Assembly: GCA_964057225.1 (NCBI GenBank)
Contig: OZ059897.1
Coordinates: forward strand, 9,982,001-10,046,000
Direction: 5' to 3'
DNA length: 64,000 nt
Source: Auanema rhodensis
Taxonomy: Eukaryota > Nematoda > Chromadorea > Rhabditida > Rhabditidae
Every line of letters begins with the position of its first letter. Position 1 is the first letter of the stretch. This document shows, piece after piece, positions 11,468 through 23,955 of this stretch. The notes beneath the pieces are model-generated. The model ran no database searches, had not been told where the DNA came from, and saw only the letters and a program-made list of their open reading frames with translations. Both the position numbers and the translations under genes were made by a program.

Positions 11468-14400
11468 ATGACCGAAGAAGATGAAGAACCGCCAGCTGCA
11501 CCTTTGTCCAACGGCTTGGACTGGGAACGAATGTATAAGCTGATGGAAGATCCTGATATAGAAGATATCTTTCGAGAGCCTGTAGATGCTGCTCTAAAGA
11601 ATCTTACGTATGTTTTCAGATATTGTTTGAAAGAATTCTTCACATTCTCAAGAAACGTTTTTTCGACAAAAAGTTTTTAATACAATCTGAAACTTTATTG
11701 ATTAGACTTAGCGGTTCGTTACAGCAGACGTCGAGTATAATATAGTTACAAACATTTGATATATGATGAGCAATGATGAAAGAACATTCATTATTTTTAT
11801 AAATATGTTTTTTCTATTTTTAGAAGTGATAAAGGAAAAGATGTTCAAAAGATACAAGTTATACGTAGTTTGCCAAACTTACTTGAGTCTCATGCTGATG
11901 AAACAATTGAATCTCTATTACCTGCTATTCAAGTCAGTCAATCAAGTTCAACTATTTTTAAATTATTTTTAAATTAATTAAAGAAAGTTCTTCGAGAAGA
12001 GAAAGAAAATCTAGATATTCATTGTGAAGCTGCTGTTGTTTTCAAATCAATTCTTCAAAATGATAATTTGTGTAATACTATACCGTAAGGCGTTTTTTTT
12101 TTGAGAGAAAAAGGAAGAATTAATAAGCTTTCAGTGGATTATCTCATGTTCTTCTTAAGCACATTTTGGGAAATATCCCTCCACCAGTGGAAATAGGTAA
12201 ATATCCTTTCAATTCAATTGAATAATTGATAAATCATTGTTGTTATAGTGTCAGACAATCGTGTATTACTGCATATGGGACCGACACCTCAGATACACCA
12301 TTGTAAGATTTTGAAAAACTTTCAAAGCTCAAAGCACATCATCAACCTTTTCAGCTAGTACTGCAGCTTGGTTGGAAACATTAGTTGATATTGCAGATAG
12401 AGTATCATTAGATGCTCAAAAACAATATGTATAAGAAATAATATTATATATAATCATATTAAATTTCTTTATTTAAGATAATTCCTATAGTTAAGCAGCA
12501 GGCTGAGCCAACACAACGAGTTCAACGAAGAATTATAGCAACAAAGTTACTTCATAAACTTGCTGATATCTTTTCTCCATCTGAGTATATTTGAAATATT
12601 TAAATTCTTTATATTATATTAATTTATATTATAGTATTCGTAAAGAGTTAGCATCAGTTGCTCAAGTCCTGAGTCAAGATCCAAATGGCAATGTTCGATC
12701 AGCTATGGCTGAACGATTACCAGTCATAGCTAGAGCTTTAAAGTAAAACTTTTTTATTCACAAAAAGAAGAAAATTTTATTTTTTATTTCTAAATTTAGA
12801 AATCCATCAGATACGGTTACATTACTTGTACCATCTTTGGTTCATTTATGTAATGATGATGAAGGAACAGTGAAAGAAGCATGTTTCCACAACCTAGCAT
12901 CTTGGTTTCCACATCTAACTAAAGGTTTTCTTTTTCTTTTTTTATAAAAAAAACAAAAATAAATAAAATAGAATCAAAGAAGACTACTATCTTTCCTTTA
13001 ATAAAGAAAACAATTGAGCAATGTATAGATAAAATGGATGATCTTTTAATGACTTTAACTGAAAATATTGGAGAATGGTTGGTTATTTCATCAAATTTTC
13101 AAAAATAAAAAAATCTATTTTTAGGGTTTTCCTGTTAATGGATATTTTAGATCAATTAGATTTAAGTTGGGTATTAAATACATATCTTAAAATATGTAAA
13201 TTATTCACAAAATCAAAAGAAGAAAAAACGTCAGCATTCACATTAATGTGCCGAAGAATGTGTGCTTATAACATTCCTGTAACTATTTATATATTTACTT
13301 TTATTTGAAAATAATGATGTTTTCAGTGTTTTGTGGAACTGTTTCCTAAAGCGTTCGATAAGATATTACCTATGTTTGAAAAATTTTGTCATGATTCAGG
13401 TATGTGATCAGACTTCTCTCTTCTCATGAAGCTTTCTCTTTCGTAAAACTTTCTAACATGTTGACCTGCAGATGTGGATGTGCGTATGTCTATAGCTGCA
13501 TCATATCATGAAATCATTGAACGAAAACCCGATCGTAAAGAACTTCTGGAGCCATTTATTGAGCTCATCAGAGGCGGAGCTATAGAGGTTGTAGCGAAAA
13601 TAACATTTCATCTGGATAAAATGTTGCCACACCTCTATCGTTTAGCTCAGCAACCACATTCTGTATGTTTCAGCTAAATTCATCTCGTTTTATAATTATT
13701 TTAGAAAATCACACATGTTCAATTGGATAGAATATTGGTTGGTTGTAATCAATTACTGAGAGGCACAGGCTCATGGAGATCTCATGAAGCTTTATTGAAC
13801 CATATTTCTGTGTTGCGTGAAGTATTACAACCTGATCAATTATATGAAACATTTATTCCCTTTCTCCAAAAAGAAGTTCTAACAGTGGTTAGTAAAATTT
13901 ATTTTTAAAATTTTTCTAAAAACGAATTAACATGTTTAGAGAGCTATTCCATGTAGAAGAGCAGCAGTTAAGACATTACTTCTATTTATGAGACAAAATC
14001 CTGATAAAGAAAAAAGAGAAAAAGTTATAAATTTCTTAAAAAAAGGTTTAAAATCTTGAAATATCATTCATTTGACTTTTTTAATTTAATTCAGAAATTG
14101 CTGAACATTCATGTTCATATCGAAGATCTTTGTTTGTTGATGTTCTTCAATCTGTTTTAGAAATTTTCAGTCGTCAATTTTTCTTTGAATATTTCCTTAT
14201 GGATTTATTGAATATGGCAAATGATTCTGATTCAAATATAAGGTTTTAAGATAATTTTGAAATCTTTTCTTAAACTTTTTTTTTGTTTTTAGATTGAGAA
14301 TTATGAAATTATTATCTGAAGTCAAAATAATTCTGTTATTACCTGATGATGATACTACCTTAGTTGATTTGGAAAAAGCTGTACGAACAACGCTAAGCAA

Positions 14401-15340
14401 TGAAAAGAAAGCTTATACAAGACAACTTATGCAAGCTGTAAGTTCTTTCTTTCAATTCCTACTTCACAAACGTGTTTATGCAACTTTAGGCTGCTTGTGA
14501 ATTATCACGCAAAGATTCTCTACTGAAAGAAGATTCAGCTAATGTGATAAAAGTTGAAAAAGAAACTGAATTATGGTCAACAGAAAAGCGAAAAGAGGAT
14601 AATGATACTGCTGTTGAATCAAGAAGACCTGAAAAGAAATTAATTGATAGTGATATTTCATCAAGATTAGGAGTATCAGAGCCTGCTAGATCAGTTTCTC
14701 CATGGAAACAAAAAAGACGAACAGTGGCCATTGTTCGACCCCAACCTGTTGTTGTGTTCAGGTTGAATTTGAGGTTTCTAGTTTAAATATCAAGTATTTT
14801 CTTCAGGTCTGCTAGTCCTGTTCCGAAAATAAGTGATGGTGGTAGGCCTAGTAGATTACCTCTCAGTACAGCTAACAGAGATAGAGATTACACAAGAAAA
14901 TGTAAGAAAATAATAATTGAAACAAAAAATCAAGTCATATTCAGCATCAATTGATTTAATTACAAGTCGATCATCACCTCGACCACCAATTTTGAGAAAT
15001 ACTATGTCATTGTCATCCGAAGGAACATCTGTAACTTGTGAGTAAAATTTAAATTACGGCTCATTTTTATAATTTTCAATCACTTTAGCCCCAACATCAT
15101 CTTTTGGCTTGAGGCGATCTGCTACAACCACATCAGCATTCAGCTCAAGTTCATCATCACAACAATCGTATCCATTATGCTCCTCTAGGTAAGCAATAAC
15201 ATATTTTCATTACATTCCATGATGTTTTAAGATCAAGTTCATGTTTACGTCGTCCAACGTTCGGTCTTTCTCGTGTCTCAAGTCATAGTACTTTTGAACG
15301 GAAACCTCCTCAATTATCACTTCGAGTGAAAGAATCATAA
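11468..15340 (+). CDS. PPP4R4: Protein phosphatase 4 regulatory subunit 4 (PPP4R4-type HEAT-repeat protein)
   Basis: About 22 short exons join in frame from ATG 11468 to TAA 15338-15340, mostly through introns of about 45-70 nt. The N-terminus is acidic (MTEEDEEPPAAP), followed by an array of HEAT-type helical pairs. Blocks that match vertebrate PPP4R4 in order include TAAWLETLVDIADRVSLDAQ, LCNDDEGTVKEACFHNL, RRMCAYNIPCFVELFPKAF, DVDVRMSIAASYHEIIE, WRSHEALLNHISVLREVLQP and IFSRQFFFEYFLMDLLNMAN. The C-terminal part (from about 14520) is charged and then Ser/Arg-rich (SSSSSSQQSY; RPTFGLSR; ERKPPQLSLRVKES) and probably disordered. PPP4R4 binds the PP4 catalytic subunit and scaffolds substrates in the cytoplasm. 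The protein is complete and its length is in keeping with the family. Confidence 0.93.
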
Positions 15341-16016
15341 ATGTGATTATAATGATTCTATATGTGGGTATCTCAAATTTAAATTTCTTTTTTTTTATTT
15401 GAAAAAAGAAGAATAAATAATTTCAAAAGTCGCTTTTAATCAATATAAACATGTGTATGATGTATTGAAATTAGAATTTTAAGTTCACGCATACTCGTTC
15501 ACGTGTGTGCCATTGTTACAACGAAACACATTTGACGATCAAACCTCACACCCCATGGTTGCATTCGACTGTTCCAGCAAGAGTATTTGAGAAGAAAATA
15601 AAATGAATTTTGTTCATTTAGAAGAAGAAAAAACAATATAAATTTAAAATTATTTTATTATTTAATAAACATAATTATTTTGAAGTTGCAAAAAACATTT
15701 AGTTTAAATATAGTAAATTGATACTAAAAATTAAAAAAAAAAGTGTAAGTTAATATAAAATAATTTATAGTTACTATATGTATAACTTTAGGAAAATCTA
15801 AAATATACTGAATTGACTAGTAGCAAAAGAATTAAATAAAAGAAAATAATAATAATAATTACTGAGTATCAAGCATCTGTTGGTCCATTTATCATGACGT
15901 GTTTCTTAATAAATCTATTTTTGTAAATAAATTAACCAAAATGTTGTCAATTACGTATTGAGTTAGCCGTCTCAAATATGACATCACATGTATATTTTAT
16001 AATATAATTAAGAAAA
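15341..16016. other. Convergent intergenic region
   Basis: Lies between two genes that point toward each other. It is AT-rich with A-tracts and several aataaa motifs usable as poly(A) signals from either side (15412, 15598, 15663, 15835). No gene seen. Confidence 0.6.
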
Positions 16017-18089
16017 TTATCGTATAGAGCAGCAGATTGTAATAGTTGGCTGAAATATATAAAATATATAATAAAGAATTGAGTGAAATGAAGATTACGC
16101 TGGTGGACTGTTCACAGGTATATCCTCTTGGACATTGGTTAGCTCTTGTTCTACTGCATAGTCTTGGCTGACCATTTAGAAGGAATGGATCTCCACGTGG
16201 ACAAACTATTGAAGCACCTAATCGACAGCATATGAATATTCCTTGAATAGATGATGGTGTACATGAATATCCAGTGGGACAACTGCAAGAAAAAAGCTCC
16301 ATGTGATATAGAATGAGATTAGAAAACCCAGTGTCAGTGGGTGAAGCACATGTACGTGGTTGAGCGTCAATTGCATTCCTATATGGATTCCATCCAGTCG
16401 GACATTGAAATGTATCTGTTGGATATGGTGGAGATATAGTAGTAGTGAATACTAGAAATATGATTTGATATATCATTATAAATAATATATGAAACATACC
16501 AGATTTTAAGCAACATACATTAACATTAGGAATTGTTGAAACTAAACAATCATATCCAACAGGACATCCAGTTGGAAATGACATTATATTACAAGTGTAC
16601 GTTTGACCTGAAAATTAAAGAAAAACAATTTTTTTGTTTTTGGAGCAAAAGATTTGTTAAACCTGCAGTTTGTACAAATGTTTCAAGTCCATTGGGACAA
16701 ATAGCATTTGATGGATCCATTCCGCAACAAATGTATTGAGCTAATATTGAAGAAAATTGACAACTATATCCTATCTTCAATATTTTGAAATTGAATATTT
16801 AAGGAATGTTCGAGACACAAGTTCTTACCCGGCTACATGGTGATCCCGGACCATTACAGGTCTCGACAGATGTTGAAGGTGTTAACAAAGCATTTTGATT
16901 GTTTGGGCAAACTCTGAAGAATTAGAGACTTAAAACAAATTTCTTATATTAAATACCTTGGAGAAGCTGCTGAACGACAACAGAGGAATAATGATTCACT
17001 GTTTGTTGATTTCAAGCAAACAGAACCAGATGGACATCCAGCAGGTTGCGAAGGAGAACAGAAAATCTGAAATTATCATCGGTGCTGACTCAAATAAACT
17101 GATTAATATACTGATTGTCCGCGATCATCCAAGCTTGCTGTGAATTGAGATGGACAGGTTGGTGCACTTGCTACAGTACAACAAACATAGGTTGTTGTAG
17201 TTCCGACTGATAATTGGCAGGCATATCCGGCAGGACAAGCTGTAGGTTGTGATGGTAAACAGAAGCGAGGACGCCCAGACTCCTGAAAAAAACGTTCGTT
17301 CCAACTTATTTCTTATAATTTACCGTAAATAAACGTTGTTGATCAGGACATGTCGGATCAGTACTGCTTTGTGAGGAGCAGCAGAGCATGATATTGAAAT
17401 CATTGACAGCTCTCACACATGTAAAGCTGAACAACTTTGAAACTATAACATTATAAAATGTTTAATCTTATTACCCAGTATCACATGATGGTGAAAAAAG
17501 TGAGCAGGGTACATAGTTGGAAGTTGATCGTTGTGGAACGCCGTTATTCGGACAAACAGGAGTCACTGTTGTCTGAGAGAAGCAACAGATGAACACATTA
17601 GCAACATTGCCTGATGCTAGACATAGTGAGCTGAAATTCCGTCAATGATCTTTGTCTGCTTAGGGTAAAAAATACTTTTGAGGACAATCTCCTCGTAGAC
17701 CAGGAGATGTACAGAACTGATTCGCTCCTCCAGATGTTACAACAGGTGATTGTCCAGCGAGTGGGCAACTGAATTGGGGTTGTTGAGCCTGAATAGACAA
17801 AAAAACGATGCGAAAGATTTTTTTGCATTTCGTTTAACCTGTGCAGACGGAAAAGTGAAGAAGAATTGTCCATCATGAATAAGAAACTGAGAAGAAAAGC
17901 TGAAAATATTCAGAAAATTATATTTGACAGTATAATAGAAAACGAAAATTACTCTTGTTGATCATTCTTTTTGCGATCATATTTATTCTTTCAACATTAA
18001 CTGATCAAATAAAAAAAAAAGAAAAAAGTGAATAGTCCAACCTCAATAACAAAGTAGCCAGAAATCGTATCATACTTCAGCTTCTTCAT
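16017..18089 (-). CDS. Lustrin-type cysteine-rich repeat protein (downstream copy)
   Basis: A many-exon minus-strand gene whose product is a row of modules of about 45-60 residues, each with the pattern CP..., a C near the middle, CP.G..C and a terminal CC. Eight CC ends are visible in order: IFICCRL- and YVCCTVA-type ends among FICCFSQ, MLCCSSQ, YVCCTVA, FLCCRSA, YICCGMD, NVCCLKS, FICCRLG and ICCSIR. The final CC is on a tiny last exon (16017-16049) that stops four codons later (SIR, then TAA). This is the lustrin cysteine-rich repeat, found in nematode secreted and matrix proteins. The N-terminal segment reads FLIHDGQFFFTFPSAQ before the first module. The 5' end is tentative: exon 18042-18089 (MKKLKYDTISGYFVIE) joined to a short exon ending NDQQ keeps phase, but it gives no signal peptide, so an upstream exon may be missing. 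Confidence 0.8.
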
Positions 18090-18875
18090 AACTTTCAATT
18101 TTTCAATGATTCATCTAATTATAAATATTATATAAAAGCTTTTAAGATTAAAAAACAAGAAAATAGGAATATTATTGTAAAATAAAAGTTAAATATGGTG
18201 TAGAATATAAGGTAATGTAGCAAATATCAAAGAAAAAACCAAAATGAGATGAGATGGACGTTAAACTTTTAGTCAAAATGCCTTGAATATGAGTCGTCGG
18301 CTACTCCTCCACGTCTCATCTCTTTTTCTCTCGGTTCCGTGTTTCCTTTATTTCATTCGCTCTCTCTTTCTCTTTAATTCTCTCATTTTCCTCTTATATT
18401 TGCTGATACTCTTTTTCTTTTGTCCAACTCAACAGTATGTTTCTCTATTTGCACAGCTATTGAGATGGCCAACCGGACATCACAATTAGCATTCAGAGAA
18501 ACTAGCAGTGCTCAAAATAAAGAATTCACCTTTTGTCTTTTCGATCAACTTTTAATTTTTTTTGGAAAGTTCATGAGAGCAAGAGATAGAGAGAAGAAGA
18601 GAGAAGCAGACGAGGAGAAAAGAAAGATAACGATAAAGAGAAAGAGAGAGGGAGAGAAAGAGAAAGAGAGAGAGAAGGGGGATTTGAAAAAATGTTGGAA
18701 ATCTTGCTATATACTATGTAATTTAAGTACATTCAAATGCTATAAATGTTTTGTTTTTATTAATTATTTAAAATTAAAACTAAAATTTATTATATTAAAT
18801 TATTATAATATAATATATTAAAAATATACCGCAATTTATAATACAAATAAAATTATTATAACAAATGAAAGAAAT
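18090..18875. other. Region between the two lustrin-type genes
   Basis: Contains a CT/TTC-rich stretch (about 18310-18420), an AG-purine tract (18575-18680) and an AT-rich tail with aataaa on the minus strand, consistent with the 3' end of the upstream lustrin gene. A missing first exon of the downstream lustrin gene could lie here. Plus-strand frames at 18283-18489 and 18420-18821 are mainly repeat-driven and are not called. Confidence 0.5.
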
Positions 18876-21206
18876 TTAGTAATTAGGCAAGTGACGAATG
18901 TAAATTTGGGGGAAATTGGAATTAGTGTTGCTTCTTGAAGCTGGCACACAGCAGACAAACTGTTGTTGCACGAAGTTTGAACGAAGGCAAGACGAAAAGC
19001 CTGGACATGTTGATTCAAAGGTGTGAGGAGAACAGTACTGAAGTATCAATGATTTTAGTTTTCATATCATATGAAAGTAACTTACAATAGCCATATTATC
19101 TTGTAGAACCCATCCGTTTGGACAATGACTTGGTGGAACTGGCTTCTTATGGAAAGGAGATTTGCAGCATATTGGAGAGCCAGTAGTCAAACTAAAATTA
19201 AATTTCTTAGAAGGCTATCTAACATATTGAGTTTCATACCTTGTCATACATTGTCCTTCTTCGCAACCCCATGGATTTGATAATGAACAAACCTGAGGAT
19301 GTAAAGCATTTGGAAAGGGTGTAGCTGCCTCAGGGCACTTGTGTTCAATCTGCATTATAGAAATAGTGATTATTCGTTTCATTATAGAGATATTTACCTG
19401 AGCACAGCAAAGACTTTGAGATACAATCGAAGTTTTCAAACATGTTGATCCAACTGGGCATATATTACCATTTCTAGCAGAACATGCAGTATATCTCCCT
19501 ATAGAGAAAGAAATATTTGAAAGTGATATTCTATAAAGTAGAATCTTACCATAAGCATCTTTCATTGGACCATAAGTGTTAGGGCAAGTTCCAGGATGTC
19601 CACAGCATAAGTTGTTATCAGAGCAGAGATATCCAGCAGGACACTCATTGTCTTTCTTACAAGATTTTGGTGAAGAATCAGTTTCAGTTAAGAATGGAAC
19701 TTGACCAGATGGACATAAATCTAAACATGATAAGAGTTAAGAAACATCTTTGAAAGTTCAAAAGCTTTAGGTTTGTCTGTTTCATTCCCAGAAATACTCA
19801 CATTTGGAGGAAATATGATATGAAAATATTGTTGGAAGTAATAGAATTTGTAAGAAATAAATCATAAAAGTAAGATTCAGTATAGACCAAATGATTCGTT
19901 TAGTTTAAATTGAAAGAATTTTCTATGAATCGTGAAAATATAAAAGAAGGATCCGAGTCAAACAAACTGTATGGATGTATGAATACAAAAAAAAACGTAA
20001 ATACTATTAAGTTATTGACTTTGAACCTTCTGAGCTATATTCTCAATAACTTCTTAATTGAATTTCAAAGAGCAAAAAAAGGAATCAAAACATACCAGCT
20101 GTATCAGTACGACAACATTGATATTCAGAAGTCCAAAAATTGAATCTGCAACTAGCTCCACCGGGACATGGAGGACCGCCAACAGTACATGTGAGTGATT
20201 CGCCACGATTTGTTTTTAACGGTGATTGGTAACGGGGACATCCTACAATCAGATGAATAAGCGAAAGCATTTCAGATTAAGAATTACCGTTATCAGGTTC
20301 ACAACATTGATAACGATCAATTAAATGACTCCATTGACATAATCCAGATCGTGGACATGTTGTTCTACCAGGAGTACAAAGTAATGGAGTATCATTTACT
20401 GAATTTAATATAACTTTTGATCCAGATGGACATCCTTGTCCTAAAATTGAATTATATTTTCAAATAAAATCAATATCTTTTCATTTTAAGCGTCAACTGA
20501 TTATTTCTCTTCAAAAGCACGTTTTTTCAATAATTCGTTAACCAATTGTCGTCTGTATTTTGAGCAAAACCGGATACACACCTGGATCAGCGCCACAGCA
20601 GCGTCTTTGTTGAGTGAGAGAATCGGTGTAGCACATTGCTCCTCCTGGACAAGCATTTGGATCGGATGGATTGCACGAAAGTTCAGCTCCTGACGAGTTA
20701 CGAAGAGCACGAGTTCCTATAAACAATTAGCTTTTTATTTTATTTTCAAAGCTGAGCCTACCCATTGGACATCCAACTGGAGGTGGCTCTTGGTTTAAAG
20801 CCATCATACAACAATATCCAGTAGCCATGTTACATTGAGAAGGTGGTAGACATTCAGAATCAAGAGTGCATTGAACTAAATAATTTCCTCTTTCTAAAAT
20901 TAAATATTATTCTTTTTACTATTATTAATATTTGATTTACCTTTAAGAAGACGACCTTCTTTTCCACATAAACGTTCATGATCATCTTCCATTTCAAACT
21001 GTGTTTGATTATAAATTTCTCCTTCAGATATCATTGGTTTTGTAACTAAAATTTAATAATAAATAATGGAAAATATTAATTTATAGAAAAGAAAATTCAA
21101 AAAACACAAACTCACAGATCTCATATTCTTCTTCATCAGCTGAATTAACATAGTTAACTAATAATATTAATAGAATAGGGTATAAATACTTATTATACAA
21201 AATCAT
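18876..21206 (-). CDS. Lustrin-type cysteine-rich repeat protein, secreted (upstream copy)
   Basis: Starts at ATG 21204-21206 with a signal peptide ([17 protein letters not shown]) in exon 21116-21206. An acidic spacer exon (20941-21045) follows, then eight cysteine modules ending YCCMMAL, RRCCGAD, YQCCEPD, YQCCRTD, LCCGHPG, SLCCAQ, PICCKSP and VCCVPA. Modules carry the lustrin signature, such as CPGGAMC, CPGGASC, CPVGSTC and CPAGYLC. After the last CC there are about 28 residues without cysteine, ending RHLPNY at TAA 18876-18878. Introns are short apart from one of about 380 nt (about 19721-20096). The protein is expected to be exported, probably to an extracellular matrix or cuticle-like structure. 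The precise role of lustrin-repeat proteins in nematodes is not known to me. It has the same strand and same repeat count as the neighbour at 16017-18089, which points to tandem duplication. Confidence 0.88.
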
Positions 21207-21990
21207 TTTCAAGAAATTGTCGGTTAATGCTGTAGCTTTGATTTGACGTTGCCATTGTATATGCTTATATATACCTCACGGCACAAACCGGAAAACGGCA
21301 TGATTCATCAATTTTACCGGATTCTGTATTTAAGCATGATTCTAGAATCACACGTATCGACGTCACTTAGTCATCTTGAACACTTAACAAAGAATTTTAA
21401 ATAAATAAAAAAATTCCAACTGAGTAAATGTGATAATAAACGGTTACACGTAATCATGGACACGTAATCATGTTAGAAGAAGAACAAAGTAGTCATTTAC
21501 GAATAATTAGCATATGAATTAAGTGAAGATTATTCTAATATTTGACGTAAAAACAAATATTTTGACCTTTTAAGAGCATGATGAACGGTTGTATTCATTA
21601 TCCAATATTATAATTATTTTATCTTAGATGTATACATGTATATACAAAATAGTTTGTTTGTTGTTTATATTAATAGCTAATATAAATATATATATTTAAT
21701 ATATCAATATTACATATATATATATATATAGAATTGCATATTGTTCATTTATAGTGTCTCCTGCCACCCTCTTCTACTTCATCCCTATTGCTCATCTTAG
21801 ATTATGTTCACTTCCTTTCTATGCTTGAATCCTAGAGCTTGCCAGGGCGGGACTTGTGCACTTCTGTTTAAGTCGTGCGCATGTTTATCCTTCTTCTATT
21901 TTTTTTCTCTCCGAATGACATCTAATAACTATATATACTACTCTTTACCATTACTTCTTCTTATTTATACTTAAACTAATGTTTTTCAGT
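21207..21990. promoter_or_regulatory. Divergent intergenic/promoter region
   Basis: Separates the minus-strand lustrin gene from the plus-strand gene at 21991, so it should hold both promoters. Close to the lustrin start is a TATA-like run on the minus strand (complement of tgcttatatataccvv region, about 21260-21275). TA repeats lie at 21680-21730. A GC-rich patch at about 21840-21885 (ccagggcgggacttgtgc) contains a GC box that recurs, inverted, in the promoter at 37.1 kb. The tract gtttttcag (21981-21989) is the probable leader acceptor for the next gene. Confidence 0.5.
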
Positions 21991-22549
21991 ATGTTCACAT
22001 GTTATGGATCCAAAATAACTTCAAATGGTTTTCTTATAATTACAATTTCATTTATTTCCTTTTCAACATATTGTAATGCTGATATATCAGTTAATCATTG
22101 TGTTCTTCGTTGTAAAGATAATCATATGAGAGAGGTTTTAGCTGTATTTCTTTTATTTTTTCATTCAAATATTTCTCTTATAGATGGATAATGAATGGTC
22201 AACTGATTTCACATTACCTCTTATTAGTCTTGTACAAAGGACAAATAATGAAACTGCTGCCTTACATCTATTCAAATCTATTTGCACGTAAGTTTGTATT
22301 TTTCATTTATACATTACAATATAAATTATTTTAATTCTCAGTTAAATATACAAATTTGAAGCTTAGAAAGAAATAATTACAAAAAACGTCTTCGCTTAGT
22401 GTTGTAACTACATATGCTTGACTATGGTTCCCTCTCATCATCTTATCCATCATCTTCTCAGATTACAACGAATTGCTTTAGAATAAGTAACCTATTAACT
22501 AAGAATCTGAAACTATAAGATTGTTGAAGAATGAGATAGATAGAGAGAG

Positions 22550-22611
<62 letters not shown>

Positions 22612-23955
22612 CGTGTTTAGTCGATTGTTGTGTCAAATTAAAAGGAAAACACTCTTCAAAATACATCGTTTAAGAAAGAATAATTGGGATCTTTAATTGG
22701 CTGAATTCAAAAAGAGCGTTTTGAATAAACAAATAACTTATTCATTTCTATTTAGATATTGTGTATTACGTTTTTTTCTTCTTTGATAATTATTTCTTAT
22801 GTCACTTAGTTGGTTATAACATCCATGATCCTAATAAGTTAGGACAGCATAAGATACAAAGCCATTTTCTTCTCAATATTAATTATTGTACATTAAGTAG
22901 AAATATGACTAATCTGCACGAATATGATGAGAGAGAGAGATAGAGAAAAGGATGAGTAGTCCTTAGATAAATGAAAAAGAGAAAGGCACAGAAAGATGAG
23001 ATACAGGGAAAAGGAGGGAGACAAGAGAGAAAGAGAGAGAAAGATATAGAGAGTAGCGAAAATCCGACATGAAAATGAGGATATGCGAAGAATAAATTTA
23101 ATTTTCCATATGAACCTCTCTAACTTTATGAAATAGAGAACGGAAGAATAAGTTTACTTTTATCTTGTACTCAAGCTCTCGAAACTCATCTCAATCATCG
23201 TACTGAATCCAATTTTATTCGTAAATTCTTGAAAATGTTATTATATTCAATATATTTCTGAATATAAACAAATTCAGGAGTAATCATTTATTGGAGAAAT
23301 GTTTGAGTAACTGTAATAAGTCACAAGAGACTGCTATTCTATTGGCCGGAAGTAAGTCCTGGGAATATTCATGTGGACATATCGATGGTACTTTCACAAC
23401 TTTTCTTCAAAAAAAATTTTTAACTGGAAATTTTAGAGATTAAATCGCAATTCACTTGTTGGCGAAATCATGCAGAAGCGATATCAATAGCATGTCGTGG
23501 TACTACTGTTCTACTCAGAAACTCAATGTTACAATTCACAAAAAATCAATCAGAAATCTTTATTGAGCACATTTGCAGGTGAGCCATAAGGATGAGATCT
23601 TGAAACTTAAACTTAAAAAATATATTTGAAGTGATTATGATAAATTCTCAACTTGTTATACTCAAGAACATGGACGACTATGTGGTCTAAGATCGGAAGT
23701 GGTAGGTGCTAGATGTTTGATTACATTTTTTCAATCTAAGTGCGTTTATAGATAACAGGACGAATGTTTCATGGTAATCGAGAAGCAATTTTCAATATGC
23801 TCAAGATGAAATGGTCAACATTGCCTACACAATGTGGATATTCGCAGTTACGAAGGGATATATATTACTATGAAAAGCATTCAAGATGGAACTCAAATCA
23901 TTATATAACACTTCCAATTACATTATTTGTGTATATATTAGTTGAGTTATTATAA
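21991..23955 (+). CDS. Secreted/membrane-anchored cysteine-rich nematode protein, function unknown
   Basis: Exons 21991-22134, 22184-22287, 23278-23387, 23437-23578, 23632-23701 and 23752-23955 join in frame. I prefer the ATG at 21991 to the in-frame one at 21979 because gtttttcag (21981-21989) lies between them and looks like a leader acceptor. A hydrophobic leader (FLIITISFISFSTYCNA) is followed by about 200 residues with many paired cysteines (HCVLRCKDN; CLSNCNKSQ; SCGHIDE; FTCWRNH; STCYTQEHGRLCG). The C-terminus is hydrophobic (ITLPITLFVYILVELL), which suggests a GPI signal or membrane anchor. The pattern recalls nematode CPG4-like extracellular domains, but I cannot confirm that. The second intron is about 990 nt and holds a GA microsatellite. 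A strong alternative donor (gtaagtcc at 23352) inside exon 3 is in the same phase as the donor used here. Confidence 0.72.
22552..22608. repeat. (GA)n microsatellite in an intron
   Basis: A near-pure GA dinucleotide tract inside the long intron of the gene at 21991-23955. Further purine-rich GA-type sequence continues at 22930-23060. Confidence 0.95.

Noticed and set aside
18420-18821. Plus-strand frame beginning MSNSTVCFSICTAIEMANRT
   Set aside because: The first part looks protein-like, but most of it is a purine repeat giving Arg/Glu/Lys; no partner exon found.
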